Part shown: positions 22,963 to 32,274 of the stretch, piece by piece | Numbering within the stretch: position 1 is the stretch's first letter | How the letters are laid out: each line of letters opens with the position of its first letter | Source: Anaerotruncus colihominis | GTDB taxonomy: Bacteria; Bacillota; Clostridia; Oscillospirales; Ruminococcaceae | Length of the DNA: 51,202 nt | Direction: 5' to 3' | Assembly: GCF_010206195.1 (NCBI RefSeq) | Contig: NZ_VIQT01000020.1 | Coordinates: 1 to 51,202, forward strand | The notes under the pieces: generated by a model | Databases searched by the model: none | What the model saw: the letters and a program-made list of their open reading frames with translations, nothing else | What the model was told of the DNA's origin: nothing | Made by a program: the position numbers and the translations under genes

Positions 22963-23529
22963 ATGGCAGAAATCCACAAGACCATTACAGAGGATACCGA
23001 GGTTAGCACCACGGAGCTTGCCTGCATACTCGGCATCACCGGCCGCTATGTGCGGCAGATGGCAGAGGACGGCGTATTGTCGAAGGTCGACAAAGGACGC
23101 TTCCCCCTCGCGGAATCCGTGCAGAAGTACATCAAGCACGCTGCCAAGGACGCCATGAACGAGGAGGACATCAAGCTTGACAAGGCCAAGAGGACGGCAG
23201 AAGTCACCCTCAAAGCCTCAAAAGCACAGGTCGCGAAGCTGGAAGCCGAGGAGCTGAAAGGCAAAATGCATCGCGCTGAGGACGTCGAAGCGGTGACCTC
23301 TGATCTGGTGTACGCCGTTCGCGGCGCGCTGATTGCCTTGCCCGGGCGTCTGGCCGTAGACGTGGCGGCAGTAGAAAGCCCCGCCGAAGCCTCGGAGATC
23401 ATCCGCAAGGAAGTCTACAAGGTCATGCGTGAGCTTGCGAACTACCGCTATGACCCGCAAAAATACGAGGAGTTGGTGAGAGAACGCAGGGATTGGGATA
23501 TCATGGAGCGTGATGGCGATGACAAGTAG
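22963..23529 (+). CDS. Terminase small subunit
   Basis: 188 aa; ATG 22963 has aaaggagg 6 bp upstream. N-terminal HTH (VSTTELACILGITGRYVRQMAEDGVL) followed by a long helical region (DIKLDKAKRTAEVTLKASKAQVAKLEAEELKG) and a C-terminal segment, the lambda Nu1/Gp1-like layout. Recognises the packaging site and recruits the large subunit, whose gene overlaps it by 20 bp. It ends with a normal TAG stop. Confidence 0.88.
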   Translation: MAEIHKTITEDTEVSTTELACILGITGRYVRQMAEDGVLSKVDKGRFPLAESVQKYIKHAAKDAMNEEDIKLDKAKRTAEVTLKASKAQVAKLEAEELKGKMHRAEDVEAVTSDLVYAVRGALIALPGRLAVDVAAVESPAEASEIIRKEVYKVMRELANYRYDPQKYEELVRERRDWDIMERDGDDK

Positions 23530-25447
23530 CCTGAACGCAATCCGGATCAATAGGGTAATTTCCAAGGCGTTGAAGGGGCTTGTACCCCCTGCTGATCTGA
23601 CAGTGACAGAATGGGCGGAAGCTTGTCGCCGCCTGTCGATGGAAAGCTCTGCCGAGCCGGGACCGTGGCGCACCGAGCGCACGCCGTATCTCCGCGAGCT
23701 GATGGACGCTTTTACAGACCCGAGGGTGCGGCATATTGTTATGGTTGCCGCGTCGCAGGTTGGTAAATCCGAGTTCCTGAACAACTGCATCGGCTACATC
23801 ATCGACGAGGATCCGGGCAGTATTCTTTTCGTCCACCCCACAGGCATTGACGCGAAGGAATACTCCAAGCTTCGTATCGCGACGATGATCCGGGACTGCC
23901 CCACACTGCGCAAAAAGGTGAGTAGCCCCAAGAGCCGCGACAGCAACAACACCATTCTCCAGAAGACCTATCCCGGCGGCATCCTCACCATGTGTGGCTC
24001 TACTGAGGCGCACGCCCTGGCATCAAAGCCCATCCGTTACGTGTTCGGCGACGAACGCGACCGCTGGGCACTTTCTGCCGGCAATGAGGGCGACCCTTGG
24101 GGTTTGGCAATGGCTCGACAGACAACCTTCTACAACGCTAAAGCAGTAGAGGTATCTACCCCCACCATCAAAAACACCAGCGCCATCGAATTGGCCTACG
24201 CAACCGGAACGATGGAACGGTGGAAATCGCGCTGCCCCCATTGTGGGGAGTATCACGAGATTCGCTGGGCGGATATCCGCTTTGAATACGAGGAAAACAT
24301 CATCGCCGGCCGCAAGACCTACAAGGTGACGAATGTCTGGTATGTCTGCCCTGGATGCGCATGTGTATCAAGCGAGTTTGAAATGAAGCGCGTCCCGGCA
24401 AAGTGGATGGCAGAAAACCCCGACGCCTACGAACAAGGTACTCGCTCTTTCTGGCTAAATGCCTTTGTTTCCCAATGGGCAACATGGTCGTCTATTATCC
24501 TGAAATTCCTGAACGCACAGGGCAGCACCAGGAAGATGCAGGTTGTTTATAACACCTGCTTCGGCGAGGTATGGGAAGATCGTGGCGATTTGGAGGACGA
24601 AGATAGCCTGATGGCACGGCGAGAGGAATATGACGCCGCGCTTCCCGAAGGTGTCCTTGTCTTGACGACCGGCGTCGACACACAGGACGACCGTTTTGAG
24701 TACGAGATCATCGGTCACGGGCATTTCGGAGAAACATGGGGCATCGAAAAGGGCGTCATCATGGGACGCCCGGACGATTCCGAGACATGGGCAAAGCTGG
24801 ATGACATCGTTTTCGACCGCGTATTCCGGTTTGCTGACGGTACCGGCCTGCGGCAGTCTGCGTCCTTTGTGGACGAAGGCGGCCACTTCACGCAAGAAGT
24901 TCGCTTGCAGTGCCGCGCACGTATCGCGAAGCAGGTCTTTTGCATCAAGGGTATGCCTGGGCCAAGCAGACCGTATGTGCCGCCCCCGAAGCAACAAAAG
25001 ATCACCGTCCGCCAGAGGTATATCGGTACCTGTTGGCAGTATCAGATCGGCGTTGACTCCGGCAAGCAAATCATTCAGGACAATCTTCGTGTTAAGACCA
25101 AAGGTGCGAAGTATTGCCACTTTCCCCGGCGTGACGACTATGGCAGCGCATACTTTGCCGGTCTGCTCTCCGAGCGGTTGGAGTATGACGCCACAAAGAA
25201 ACAGCCGTGGATTTGGAAGAAGATCCCCGGGCACGAGCGCAACGAGGCGTTGGATTGCCGCAACTACGCTATGGCGGCGTTTAAGGCGCTCCCTGTCAAT
25301 CTTGATGAGGTAGACAGACGTTTGAGGGAATCCCGCGGTAAAGCCCCCTCTGCACCCGTTGTAACTGCTCCGGCAACTACCCCGAAGCGGAAGACAAGAG
25401 CGAAAAAGCGCGGCTCCGTGCTGGATAGATATTACGACAGTTGGTAA
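23510..25447 (+). CDS. Terminase large subunit, GpA family
   Basis: 645 aa, lambda GpA type. The ATPase part has VMVAASQVGKSEFLNN (Walker A-like, about residue 80) and Walker B around IRYVFGDERDRW; a CPHCGEYHEIRW...CPGCACV zinc motif lies in the middle, and the nuclease part has TTGVDTQDDRFEYEI and the acidic tail region HERNEALDCRNYA. A Lys-rich C-terminus follows. Start could be GTG 23510, ATG 23513 or ATG 23519. GpA terminases cut at cos sites, so cohesive ends are likely. Confidence 0.97.
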   Translation: MMAMTSSLNAIRINRVISKALKGLVPPADLTVTEWAEACRRLSMESSAEPGPWRTERTPYLRELMDAFTDPRVRHIVMVAASQVGKSEFLNNCIGYIIDEDPGSILFVHPTGIDAKEYSKLRIATMIRDCPTLRKKVSSPKSRDSNNTILQKTYPGGILTMCGSTEAHALASKPIRYVFGDERDRWALSAGNEGDPWGLAMARQTTFYNAKAVEVSTPTIKNTSAIELAYATGTMERWKSRCPHCGEYHEIRWADIRFEYEENIIAGRKTYKVTNVWYVCPGCACVSSEFEMKRVPAKWMAENPDAYEQGTRSFWLNAFVSQWATWSSIILKFLNAQGSTRKMQVVYNTCFGEVWEDRGDLEDEDSLMARREEYDAALPEGVLVLTTGVDTQDDRFEYEIIGHGHFGETWGIEKGVIMGRPDDSETWAKLDDIVFDRVFRFADGTGLRQSASFVDEGGHFTQEVRLQCRARIAKQVFCIKGMPGPSRPYVPPPKQQKITVRQRYIGTCWQYQIGVDSGKQIIQDNLRVKTKGAKYCHFPRRDDYGSAYFAGLLSERLEYDATKKQPWIWKKIPGHERNEALDCRNYAMAAFKALPVNLDEVDRRLRESRGKAPSAPVVTAPATTPKRKTRAKKRGSVLDRYYDSW

Positions 25448-25458
25448 GGTGATTTGAC

Positions 25459-25716
25459 ATGGCTGATAAGACCGAAATCAAGGCAAGACTGGAATTCCGA
25501 AAGGAAGCTCTGAAGAAGCTGCGTGCCGCGTATCTGGCGCTGATCGACGGAGGAGTGAAAAGCTATACCATCAACGATCGGACACTGACGCGTTTCGACC
25601 TGCCCGATCTCAAAAAAGAGATTGAGGCCGCCGAGGCCGCCGTTGACACGCTGACGGCACAGCTCATTGGCCGCAAGCCGCGCAGAGCGTTCGGGATCGT
25701 TCCCGAAGATTGGTGA
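25459..25716 (+). CDS. gpW-like head-tail joining protein
   Basis: 85 aa, helical, with the gpW-type order: KARLEFRKEALKKLRAAYLAL, SYTINDRTLTRFDLPDLKKEIEAAEAAV. In lambda gpW closes the head after packaging and lies between terminase and portal genes, as here. The 129-bp gap before the portal gene contains only a possible 36-codon ORF (25739-25849). Confidence 0.85.
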   Translation: MADKTEIKARLEFRKEALKKLRAAYLALIDGGVKSYTINDRTLTRFDLPDLKKEIEAAEAAVDTLTAQLIGRKPRRAFGIVPEDW

Positions 25717-25845
25717 TCTTTTTCGCGAGGTTGTGAAAATGCCAGGGTATACGCCCGAGAGGGTCTTACTACAGGCTGACCGGCGGAATTCGATTCTTTT
25801 GCCGCCGGGAACCTGTTTTTATTCCGATAATAGGAGGCGAACACA

Positions 25846-27456
25846 TTGAGCAAGAGCCAAAAGTGCCGCAAGGCTCCCAATGCCAAGGGGTACAGCGAAG
25901 CTGGCGCGAGCCTCGACCGGCGTTCAATGAAGGGCTTCACCGCACAGAGCGGGTCGCCCAATGAAGATATAAACCACAACAACTATACCCTGCGGCAGAG
26001 GTCTCGCATTCTCTATATGTCGTCCACTGTGGCTGCGGCGGCAATCAATACCAATCGTACCAAGGTGATCGGCACCGGCCTTGTTCTGAATAGCGCCATT
26101 GATCGACAGGTGCTCGGCATGAGCGCAGATGCTGCTAAAGAGTGGCAGCGCAAGACCGAGGCAGAATTCCGCCTGTGGGCGGGCGACAAGCGCAATTGTG
26201 ACGCGATCGGCATGAACAACTTCGGCTGTCTGCAACAGCTCGGCCTTAAATCCTGGCTGCTCTCCGGCGACGTCTTTCCCCTCCTGAAGCACTATAAGCG
26301 GACTCCGCTGAATCCGTACTCACTCCGCGTACATCTGATCGAGGCAGACCGCATCAGCACCCCGGCAGAGTACGGCGGTAGCATTTCCGCCTCCGGTTAT
26401 TTCGAGGGAAAGGTACCGGAAGGAAAGCCCGGCGCCGGACACAAGATCTACGACGGTGTCGAGGTGGACGAAAACGGCTTGGTGGAGGCGTATTATATTC
26501 GTAATGCCTATCCCTTCGAGTATGTAACCGAAGACATCAAATGGACACGTGTGGAGGTCTACGGCAAACGCACTGGGCTTCCTAATATCCTGCAAGTTAT
26601 GGACAGCGAGCGTCCCGATCAGTACCGAGGCGTTCCGTATCTGGCTCCGGTCATTGAAACCCTTTTGCAGCTGCGCCGCTACACCGAAAGCGAGCTGATG
26701 GCGGCTCTGGTGCAGTCGTTCTTTACTGCGTGGATCGAGACGGAAACGGATCAGTCTCAGATTCCCTTCAACGAAACCGGCCCCGTTGATATGAGCGATA
26801 CTTTGGACGGCACAGTCAACATTGAGAGCACCGGCGAAGAGGATGAATACGACAACAATTATTCGCTCGGTCCCGGCACCGTTACCCATCTGGCACCGGG
26901 CGAAAAGGTACGCTTCGGCAATCCCAATATCCCCACCACCGGATTTGACGCCTTTATTAAGACGTTCTGCCGTCTGATCGGCGCGGCTCTGGAGCAACCT
27001 TATGATGTGCTTATCAAGGAGTTCAATAGCTCTTATTCCGCAAGCCGCGGAGCGCTGTTGGAGGCGTGGGAAGCGTTCAAGATGCGCCGCAAGTGGTTCG
27101 TGGACGATTTCTGCCAGCCCATCTATGAAGTGTGGCTGGCAGAGGCTGTCGCCCTCGGGCGCATTAAGGCGCCCGGCTTCTTCGACGACCCGCTGATCCG
27201 CAAAGCGTGGTGCGGCGCCAACTGGATCGGACCCGTACAGGGGCAGCTTGATCCCAAGAAGGAAGCCGAGGCCAATATCATGCTTATCAACCATTCCATT
27301 AAAACCCACGGGCAGGTCACCCGCGAAATGAGCGGCGGCGACTGGGAAGCCAATGTGGAACAGGTCAAGCGCGAAAACGAGCTGCTGCGCGCAACGAGGG
27401 GCATCGCAAAGGCCTTGACACCAGCTCCCGGAGAAGGAAGCGGTGATGGGGGCTGA
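25846..27456 (+). CDS. Lambda-type portal protein
   Basis: 536 aa from a TTG start (aggaggcg 8 bp upstream). It has the lambda portal order: RSRILYMSSTVAAAAINTNRTKVIGTGL, LKSWLLSGDVF, RVHLIEADRI, and the SYSASRGALLEAWEAFKMRR region near residue 390 with conserved QPIYEVW. Forms the dodecameric vertex for DNA entry. The C-terminal tail overlaps the protease gene leader. Confidence 0.95.
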   Translation: MSKSQKCRKAPNAKGYSEAGASLDRRSMKGFTAQSGSPNEDINHNNYTLRQRSRILYMSSTVAAAAINTNRTKVIGTGLVLNSAIDRQVLGMSADAAKEWQRKTEAEFRLWAGDKRNCDAIGMNNFGCLQQLGLKSWLLSGDVFPLLKHYKRTPLNPYSLRVHLIEADRISTPAEYGGSISASGYFEGKVPEGKPGAGHKIYDGVEVDENGLVEAYYIRNAYPFEYVTEDIKWTRVEVYGKRTGLPNILQVMDSERPDQYRGVPYLAPVIETLLQLRRYTESELMAALVQSFFTAWIETETDQSQIPFNETGPVDMSDTLDGTVNIESTGEEDEYDNNYSLGPGTVTHLAPGEKVRFGNPNIPTTGFDAFIKTFCRLIGAALEQPYDVLIKEFNSSYSASRGALLEAWEAFKMRRKWFVDDFCQPIYEVWLAEAVALGRIKAPGFFDDPLIRKAWCGANWIGPVQGQLDPKKEAEANIMLINHSIKTHGQVTREMSGGDWEANVEQVKRENELLRATRGIAKALTPAPGEGSGDGG

Positions 27457-27505
27457 ATGCCCCGTATATCCCGACGAGCGAAGTATGGAAAGAGAGGAAA
27501 ACGAA

Positions 27506-28744
27506 ATGAGTAATCCCTCAAAGAGCAAAAGCCCTGCCGTGAATATCCAGCGCAGCGTTTACACCATGGCCACCACGGACGGCTCCAGCGCAGAAATCGT
27601 CATGTATGGCGATATCTACGAGGAGCAGCCTGTCGATTGGTGGACCGGGAAACCCGTCGAGGGGAAGTATATTCTGCTGTCCGAGTTTCTGGACGATCTG
27701 GAGCAGATCGCCAGGTGCAAGAGCATCATCATTCGCATGAACAGCTACGGGGGCGACGCCGGTGTTTCCAACACGATCCACAACCGTCTGCGTGAGCTTG
27801 CGCGGAACGGCGCCGAGCTGATCTGCGTCGTTGACGGCGTAGCCATGTCCGGCGGTTCCCTCATTATGTGCGCCTGCGATACCGTCCGCGTCAATCCGTC
27901 CAGCCTTATCATGATCCACAAGTGCTGGAGCTATATTTGGGGCGACTACAACGCTGATGAACTCCGTCAGATGGCGGATCAGAACGACGCATGGGATAAG
28001 ATGCAGATTACGATTTATAAGCGCAAGACTGGTCTTTCTGATACGGTCCTTTCTCACATGATGGCCGACACCACCTACATGACGGGTAAAGAGGCTGTCG
28101 ATAAGGGCTTTGCCGATGAAGTCCTGGAAGATGCCGAGCCGCTGAATATCACAGCCAGCGTTGACGGCCGTAGCCTGTTCGTGCGCGGCCGCACCATGCG
28201 TATGGAACCCGGCACATTCGCGCCCGATACTATCCCCACGGTCAATCCCGAGGCTTGCGCTTCGGTTACGACAGATGCAAATCAGCCGGAGGTCACCGGC
28301 GGACAAAAAGGAGGAAATTCCATGACCAAGGAAGAATTCCGGATGCAGTATCCGGACCTGTTCGCGGAAGTGCAGAACGACGCGATTGCCGCCGGCAACA
28401 CTGAGGCTGTCAACGCCGCCATTCAGGCGGAACAGGCTCGTCTGCAGGGCATCGACGAGATCGCGGGCCTGTTCGACGACGCTCTGGTGAAGGAGGCCAA
28501 GTACGGTGAAAAGGCCTGCAACGCTGCTGAACTGGCTCTGCGCGCTGCGCAGAACGCCGCCAAACAGGGCAGGCAGTTTCTGTCTCAGTTGGACAGCGAT
28601 TCCAAAGACGCCAACACCGGTGATGTCGGGGCTGCCCCCGGCGCAGACGAACCAAAGGGCGACGACGCTCTGACTCCCGAAGCTCGCATGGCAAAAACCA
28701 GAGCGGAGATCAAGTCTCTGCTCGGCAAGAAGAAGGAGGGCTAA
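27506..28744 (+). CDS. ClpP-type head maturation protease fused to scaffold
   Basis: 412 aa; ATG 27506 has agaggaaa upstream (alternative in-frame starts at 27443 and 27485). Residues ~20-210 are a ClpP-like fold with nucleophile Ser in GVAMSGGSL and His in SLIMIHKCW. From about residue 273 the chain is the scaffold part, which also has its own start at 28322. This is the lambda gpC/Nu3 arrangement: protease and scaffold shape the procapsid, then are cleaved. Confidence 0.93.
   Translation: MSNPSKSKSPAVNIQRSVYTMATTDGSSAEIVMYGDIYEEQPVDWWTGKPVEGKYILLSEFLDDLEQIARCKSIIIRMNSYGGDAGVSNTIHNRLRELARNGAELICVVDGVAMSGGSLIMCACDTVRVNPSSLIMIHKCWSYIWGDYNADELRQMADQNDAWDKMQITIYKRKTGLSDTVLSHMMADTTYMTGKEAVDKGFADEVLEDAEPLNITASVDGRSLFVRGRTMRMEPGTFAPDTIPTVNPEACASVTTDANQPEVTGGQKGGNSMTKEEFRMQYPDLFAEVQNDAIAAGNTEAVNAAIQAEQARLQGIDEIAGLFDDALVKEAKYGEKACNAAELALRAAQNAAKQGRQFLSQLDSDSKDANTGDVGAAPGADEPKGDDALTPEARMAKTRAEIKSLLGKKKEG
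28322..28744 (+). CDS. Nested scaffolding protein (Nu3-like)
   Basis: 140 aa in the same frame as the protease, from ATG 28322 with a perfect aaaggagg (28308-28315) 6 bp upstream. Sequence is acidic and helical (MTKEEFRMQYPDLFAEV, EAVNAAIQAEQARL, LRAAQNAAKQGRQFL) ending SLLGKKKEG, as expected for a scaffold. The internal ribosome site inside codons for GQKGGNS is the evidence that a short product is made. Confidence 0.8.
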   Translation: MTKEEFRMQYPDLFAEVQNDAIAAGNTEAVNAAIQAEQARLQGIDEIAGLFDDALVKEAKYGEKACNAAELALRAAQNAAKQGRQFLSQLDSDSKDANTGDVGAAPGADEPKGDDALTPEARMAKTRAEIKSLLGKKKEG

Positions 28745-28747
28745 ATC

Positions 28748-29122
28748 ATGACCAACCTGAGCAAGAAGATCGGCGAGATGGAGTTTGATGGTCTGGTGAC
28801 CGATCTGACTCCTCCCGTCCAGGTACGCGGAGGCACCATCACCAAGGGCGCTGCTGAGACCACCTACAAGCGCGGCACCGTTTTTGGCAAGTCCGATGCT
28901 GGCGTACTGGCCATCTATGATGGCACCAACACACCCGATTGCATCCTGTGCGACGAGGTCACTGTTGGCACCGATGCCGATGCGAGTGTGGCTGTTTACA
29001 CCGCCGGCTGTTTCGATCCTGGCAAGGTGATTGTGGCCGATAGCTACAGCCTCACCGCTGCCGACTACGACAAGCTCCGCATGCGCGGCATTGTTTTCAA
29101 GTCCGCTACCCCTGCGGACTAA
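28748..29122 (+). CDS. Head decoration protein, lambda gpD-like
   Basis: 124 aa, beta-rich (FDGLVTDLTPPVQVRGGTI, KRGTVFGKSDAGVLAIYDG, ILCDEVTVGTDADASVAVYTAGCF). Matches HDPD/gpD trimers that cement the expanded capsid. Sits between scaffold and major capsid genes exactly as in lambda. Confidence 0.9.
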   Translation: MTNLSKKIGEMEFDGLVTDLTPPVQVRGGTITKGAAETTYKRGTVFGKSDAGVLAIYDGTNTPDCILCDEVTVGTDADASVAVYTAGCFDPGKVIVADSYSLTAADYDKLRMRGIVFKSATPAD

Positions 29123-29137
29123 TAGGAGGTATTACAA

Positions 29138-30211
29138 ATGGCTGCTGAACTGAATTTCTTTGACATTTATGTGCTGATCGCCATCACCGAGGAGATCGTT
29201 CCCAAGCAGACCTTTTTCAAGGATCGCTATTTCCCCACGGGTGAGGGCGATGTTTTCGCCGCTGACAAGGTGCTGACCGAGTACCGCAAGGGCGACCGTA
29301 AGATGGCCGCTTTCGTTTCTCCCCGTGCCGGCGATATTCCCATGGATCGCCGCGGCTACTCTATCCACGAGTATCAGCCTGCGTTTATCGCTCCTTCCCG
29401 GCTGCTGACCGTTGACGAGCTGCACAAACGCGGCTTCGGCGAGGCGCTGTATCCGGGCATGGATAAGGCTGCTCGTGCCGCCCGCCTGATTCTGGAGGAT
29501 CAGACCGATATGGATCTGCGTATCACCCGCCGCGAGGAGTGGATGGCTGCACAGACCATGATTAACAACGCCTGCACTATGCAGGAGTACATCGACGACA
29601 AGACCAAGGGCGACACCCTGTATGTCAAGTTCTTCGACAATGCCAGCGAGCACCTGTATGTGCCCGCCGCCAAGTGGACCACTTGGGCCATTATGCGCGC
29701 CGACGTAATCGCCATGTGCCGCCAGCTCTCCAAGCGCGGTTTACCCGCCGCCGATCTGGTCATGGGCTCTGATGTCGCTGAGGCGGTTCTGGAGTTCGAG
29801 GAGTTGCAGCGCCTGCTGGATAAGAACAGCGGCATCATCACCGGCAAGATCGAGGAGGAACTGTCCCCCTATGATGGCGTCGTTTACATGGGCACCGTCA
29901 ACTTTGGCGGCTTCAGGTTGAATTTGATCAGTGTGGATGAAACCTATGTGGATGAGAAGGACCAAGAGCAGAAGTACTTCCCCACCGCCTCCGCCATGGT
30001 AACCGCTCCCAACTGCGGCCGCACTCTGTACGGACAGATCACCCAGATCGACTACGGCTCCACCAACTTCACCGACCATGCCGGCATCCGCGTCCCTAAG
30101 TTTACTCTGGATCAGGACAAGGACATCCGCAAGCTGCGTCTCGGCACTCGTCCACTGTGCGCACCCAGGAACTACTGCCCCTACATCTACGCTGCCGCTG
30201 TAGTCGGCTGA
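29138..30211 (+). CDS. Major capsid protein, lambda gpE family
   Basis: 357 aa, HK97-fold coat protein of the phage_cap_E family. It has the typical N-terminus (DIYVLIAITEEI..KQTFFKDRYFP), YSIHEYQPAFIAPSRLLTVDEL, and a late GVVYMGTVNFGGFRLNLISVDETYVDE. Aggaggt site 8 bp upstream. No separate delta domain is visible because the scaffold is encoded by the preceding gene. Confidence 0.96.
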   Translation: MAAELNFFDIYVLIAITEEIVPKQTFFKDRYFPTGEGDVFAADKVLTEYRKGDRKMAAFVSPRAGDIPMDRRGYSIHEYQPAFIAPSRLLTVDELHKRGFGEALYPGMDKAARAARLILEDQTDMDLRITRREEWMAAQTMINNACTMQEYIDDKTKGDTLYVKFFDNASEHLYVPAAKWTTWAIMRADVIAMCRQLSKRGLPAADLVMGSDVAEAVLEFEELQRLLDKNSGIITGKIEEELSPYDGVVYMGTVNFGGFRLNLISVDETYVDEKDQEQKYFPTASAMVTAPNCGRTLYGQITQIDYGSTNFTDHAGIRVPKFTLDQDKDIRKLRLGTRPLCAPRNYCPYIYAAAVVG

Positions 30212-30236
30212 TCGATGCAGGTGAAAGGAGTACGCT

Positions 30237-30740
30237 ATGAAGAAGGTTAAAATTATCAACGGCGTCTACGGTGCTCGGGACAACAAGACCAGCCGCGTCA
30301 CCCCTGTCTCTATTGGAGGTACCGTCGAAGTCAGCGACGAGGAGGCCGCCCGTTTGGTCGGGTTCAAGGTCGCGGCCTACGTCGACGAGGCCTCCCCCGC
30401 CAACGGCGTTGCAACGCCTCCTGTGACCATTCCCATTGGCGGCGCAGGTAAAGACGCGCCTGACGGCGAAGACAGCGCAGAAGGGCAGGAAAACGGCTGC
30501 GGGGACGATGAAGCTCTCGATATCGTTGACGGCCATTTCACCGTTGAAAGCCTGATGGCACTGGAACGCAAGGACATGGATACTCTTGCCGCCGATCTCA
30601 GTATTGAGGCTGCCGCCATCAAGAAGTGCAAAAACAAGACCGAACTTGCCGAACTGATCGCGGCCGTCGAGATTGACGAGGGGAACACCGGCGACGGCGA
30701 GCAGCCTCCCACGCTCGGTACGGAGGGACCGGTGGAATGA
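30237..30740 (+). CDS. Head-associated hypothetical protein
   Basis: 167 aa. An N-terminal small beta domain (KKVKIINGVYGARDNK, SVGGTVEV-type) is followed by an acidic Gly/Glu linker and a C-terminal helical HeH/SAP-like segment (FTVESLMALERKDMDTLAADLSI, KKCKNKTELAELI). Location after the capsid gene suggests a head completion protein. Overlaps the next gene by 4 bp. Confidence 0.65.
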   Translation: MKKVKIINGVYGARDNKTSRVTPVSIGGTVEVSDEEAARLVGFKVAAYVDEASPANGVATPPVTIPIGGAGKDAPDGEDSAEGQENGCGDDEALDIVDGHFTVESLMALERKDMDTLAADLSIEAAAIKKCKNKTELAELIAAVEIDEGNTGDGEQPPTLGTEGPVE

Positions 30741-31105
30741 ACGGCTTCAAGGACATGGTAACCGCAGATATCTACAATGTTTTTCTCAACACGAATGAGT
30801 TCGCGGAGAAACGAACCGTGGAATACGACGGAGAGCGGTATGCTGATATCCCCATCGTGCTGTCCGGCCTGAAGGAGCAGGAGCGGCACCAGATCCAGTC
30901 CAACCATGTCCAGGGCCTCTACCTTGTGTCGGCCGTGCTTCATTGCGCACGATCCGACTTGGGCGGCAATCAGCCCGAAAAGGGTCAGCGTATCAGAATC
31001 AACGGCCAGGAAGGCGGCGGGGGCTTCTTCCGGGAGTTCTATGTGGCTTCGTCTGTATGCGAGATGGGTATGCTGCGGGTGGAACTGGAGGCGATCGACG
31101 AATGA
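30737..31105 (+). CDS. Head-tail attachment protein, gpFII-like
   Basis: 122 aa, beta-rich (KRTVEYDGERYADIPIVLSG, GLYLVSAVLHCARSDLGG, QRIRINGQ). Resembles the phage_FII-type connector of lambda-like heads. It is the last gene of lambda head style before the tail module. Overlaps the next start by 4 bp. Confidence 0.65.
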   Translation: MNGFKDMVTADIYNVFLNTNEFAEKRTVEYDGERYADIPIVLSGLKEQERHQIQSNHVQGLYLVSAVLHCARSDLGGNQPEKGQRIRINGQEGGGGFFREFYVASSVCEMGMLRVELEAIDE

Positions 31106-31719
31106 GTGATATTTACAGATCGCATGATCGAAGCACCTATTATGGCGGCATTGTGGTTGATGTTGCCGAGGAAAGCCTTGACCGTATAACAAAGCTGCTG
31201 GCCGGCGTCAATGGTGGCGTTTATAGGGCTGTAGGGAGCGCATTGGCACGCGCAGCGGCGGCAGGAAAAACCGTCGCGAAGCGGGCGGTTTCACAGGAGT
31301 ATACCATCAGCCAAAGCGAATTCTTGACCCAAACGAAAAATATCAACCATTTTATACGGGAATCGTCCGGAGAAATCTCCGTAGTGTTTGGGTTTAAGGG
31401 CTATGTGATACCGCTCCTGAAATTTAACACCCGCATAAATAGCAACGGTCAGATGGTCGCCCAAGTTAAAAGATTCGGAGCGGGAGAAGCATTGGATCGT
31501 GCTTTTTCTGCACAATCGGCCGTGCATGGACATAGGGTGATATTCGAAAGGGAAGGCTCATCCCGTCTCCCGATCACGGAACTTTATGGACCGGCTACAC
31601 CTCAGATGATGTACTCCAACGAGGCTGTCACCGATGAAATTGAACAGAAGATGGCCGAGACATATGAAAAACGTATTGACCATGAGATTCTGCGCATTCT
31701 CAACGGCTGGGGAGGATAG
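31102..31719 (+). CDS. Minor tail protein Z-like
   Basis: 205 aa, starting with ATG inside the previous stop (ATGA). LDRITKLLAGVNGGVYRAVGSALARAAAAGKTVAKRAVSQEY is the typical gpZ/HK97 gp10-type start, followed by a beta-rich part (SGEISVVFGFKGYVIPLLKFN). Joins tail tube to head. Codon choice changes slightly after this gene, consistent with a module boundary. Confidence 0.75.
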   Translation: MSDIYRSHDRSTYYGGIVVDVAEESLDRITKLLAGVNGGVYRAVGSALARAAAAGKTVAKRAVSQEYTISQSEFLTQTKNINHFIRESSGEISVVFGFKGYVIPLLKFNTRINSNGQMVAQVKRFGAGEALDRAFSAQSAVHGHRVIFEREGSSRLPITELYGPATPQMMYSNEAVTDEIEQKMAETYEKRIDHEILRILNGWGG

Positions 31720-31722
31720 GAC

Positions 31723-32274
31723 ATGACAAAGGCAGTTCTGCTGGAGCAGTTAAGGCTTTTTACCACTGAAGCTATAAAGGATTTGCTCCTCCCCGCGGCC
31801 CTGCAAAAAGAGGATCAAGAGCAGCCCCGGCCACGGGCCGCCGAGGTATACCGGGCGCGTCTGCCTGACAGCAAAGCGGCCAGGAAAAAAGCGCCTTATA
31901 TCCTGCATCAGATCATCACAGGCAAGGATGTCCAGGCTCCCGGCCGGCGTCCTGACAATTCGGCCACTGTCCGCACCATCTTTTGCGTCTATCATCATGA
32001 TGAACAGGAGGGCGGGCTTGCGCTGCTGAACCTTATGGAACGGCTGAGGATTGCTCTATTGGAGCAAAGGAGCGTCGGTAAGCAGTTTAGGCTTGATTTG
32101 GAAGCCGGGCTGGAAACCCTGGTTTACCCCGAGGATACAGCTCCATATTACATTGGAGAAATGATATCTGCATGGAAGCTCCCAGCTATTGAAAGGAAGG
32201 CGCCTTATGGCAAGGAAGGAAATGACAATGTTAAACAGCTCGGCCAAGGGACCTGCTTTGAGTCCCAAAGATAA
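31723..32274 (+). CDS. Tail terminator-like minor tail protein
   Basis: 183 aa with the layout of gpU-type tail completion proteins (AEVYRARLPDSKAARKKAPYILHQIITGKDVQ, RTIFCVYHHDEQEGGLALLNLMERLRIALLEQ, PYYIGEMISAWKLPAI). Expected to end the tail tube next to the connector. Its 3' end overlaps the next gene by 68 bp. Confidence 0.6.
   Translation: MTKAVLLEQLRLFTTEAIKDLLLPAALQKEDQEQPRPRAAEVYRARLPDSKAARKKAPYILHQIITGKDVQAPGRRPDNSATVRTIFCVYHHDEQEGGLALLNLMERLRIALLEQRSVGKQFRLDLEAGLETLVYPEDTAPYYIGEMISAWKLPAIERKAPYGKEGNDNVKQLGQGTCFESQR

Noticed and set aside
24455..25234. Long minus-strand ORF within the large terminase gene
   Set aside because: It is a shadow of the terminase frame with no ribosome site and no recognisable motifs.
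25739..25849. 36-codon ORF between gpW and portal
   Set aside because: Weak ribosome site and low-complexity basic end; it overlaps the portal start, so it may only be the portal leader. Not listed as a gene.
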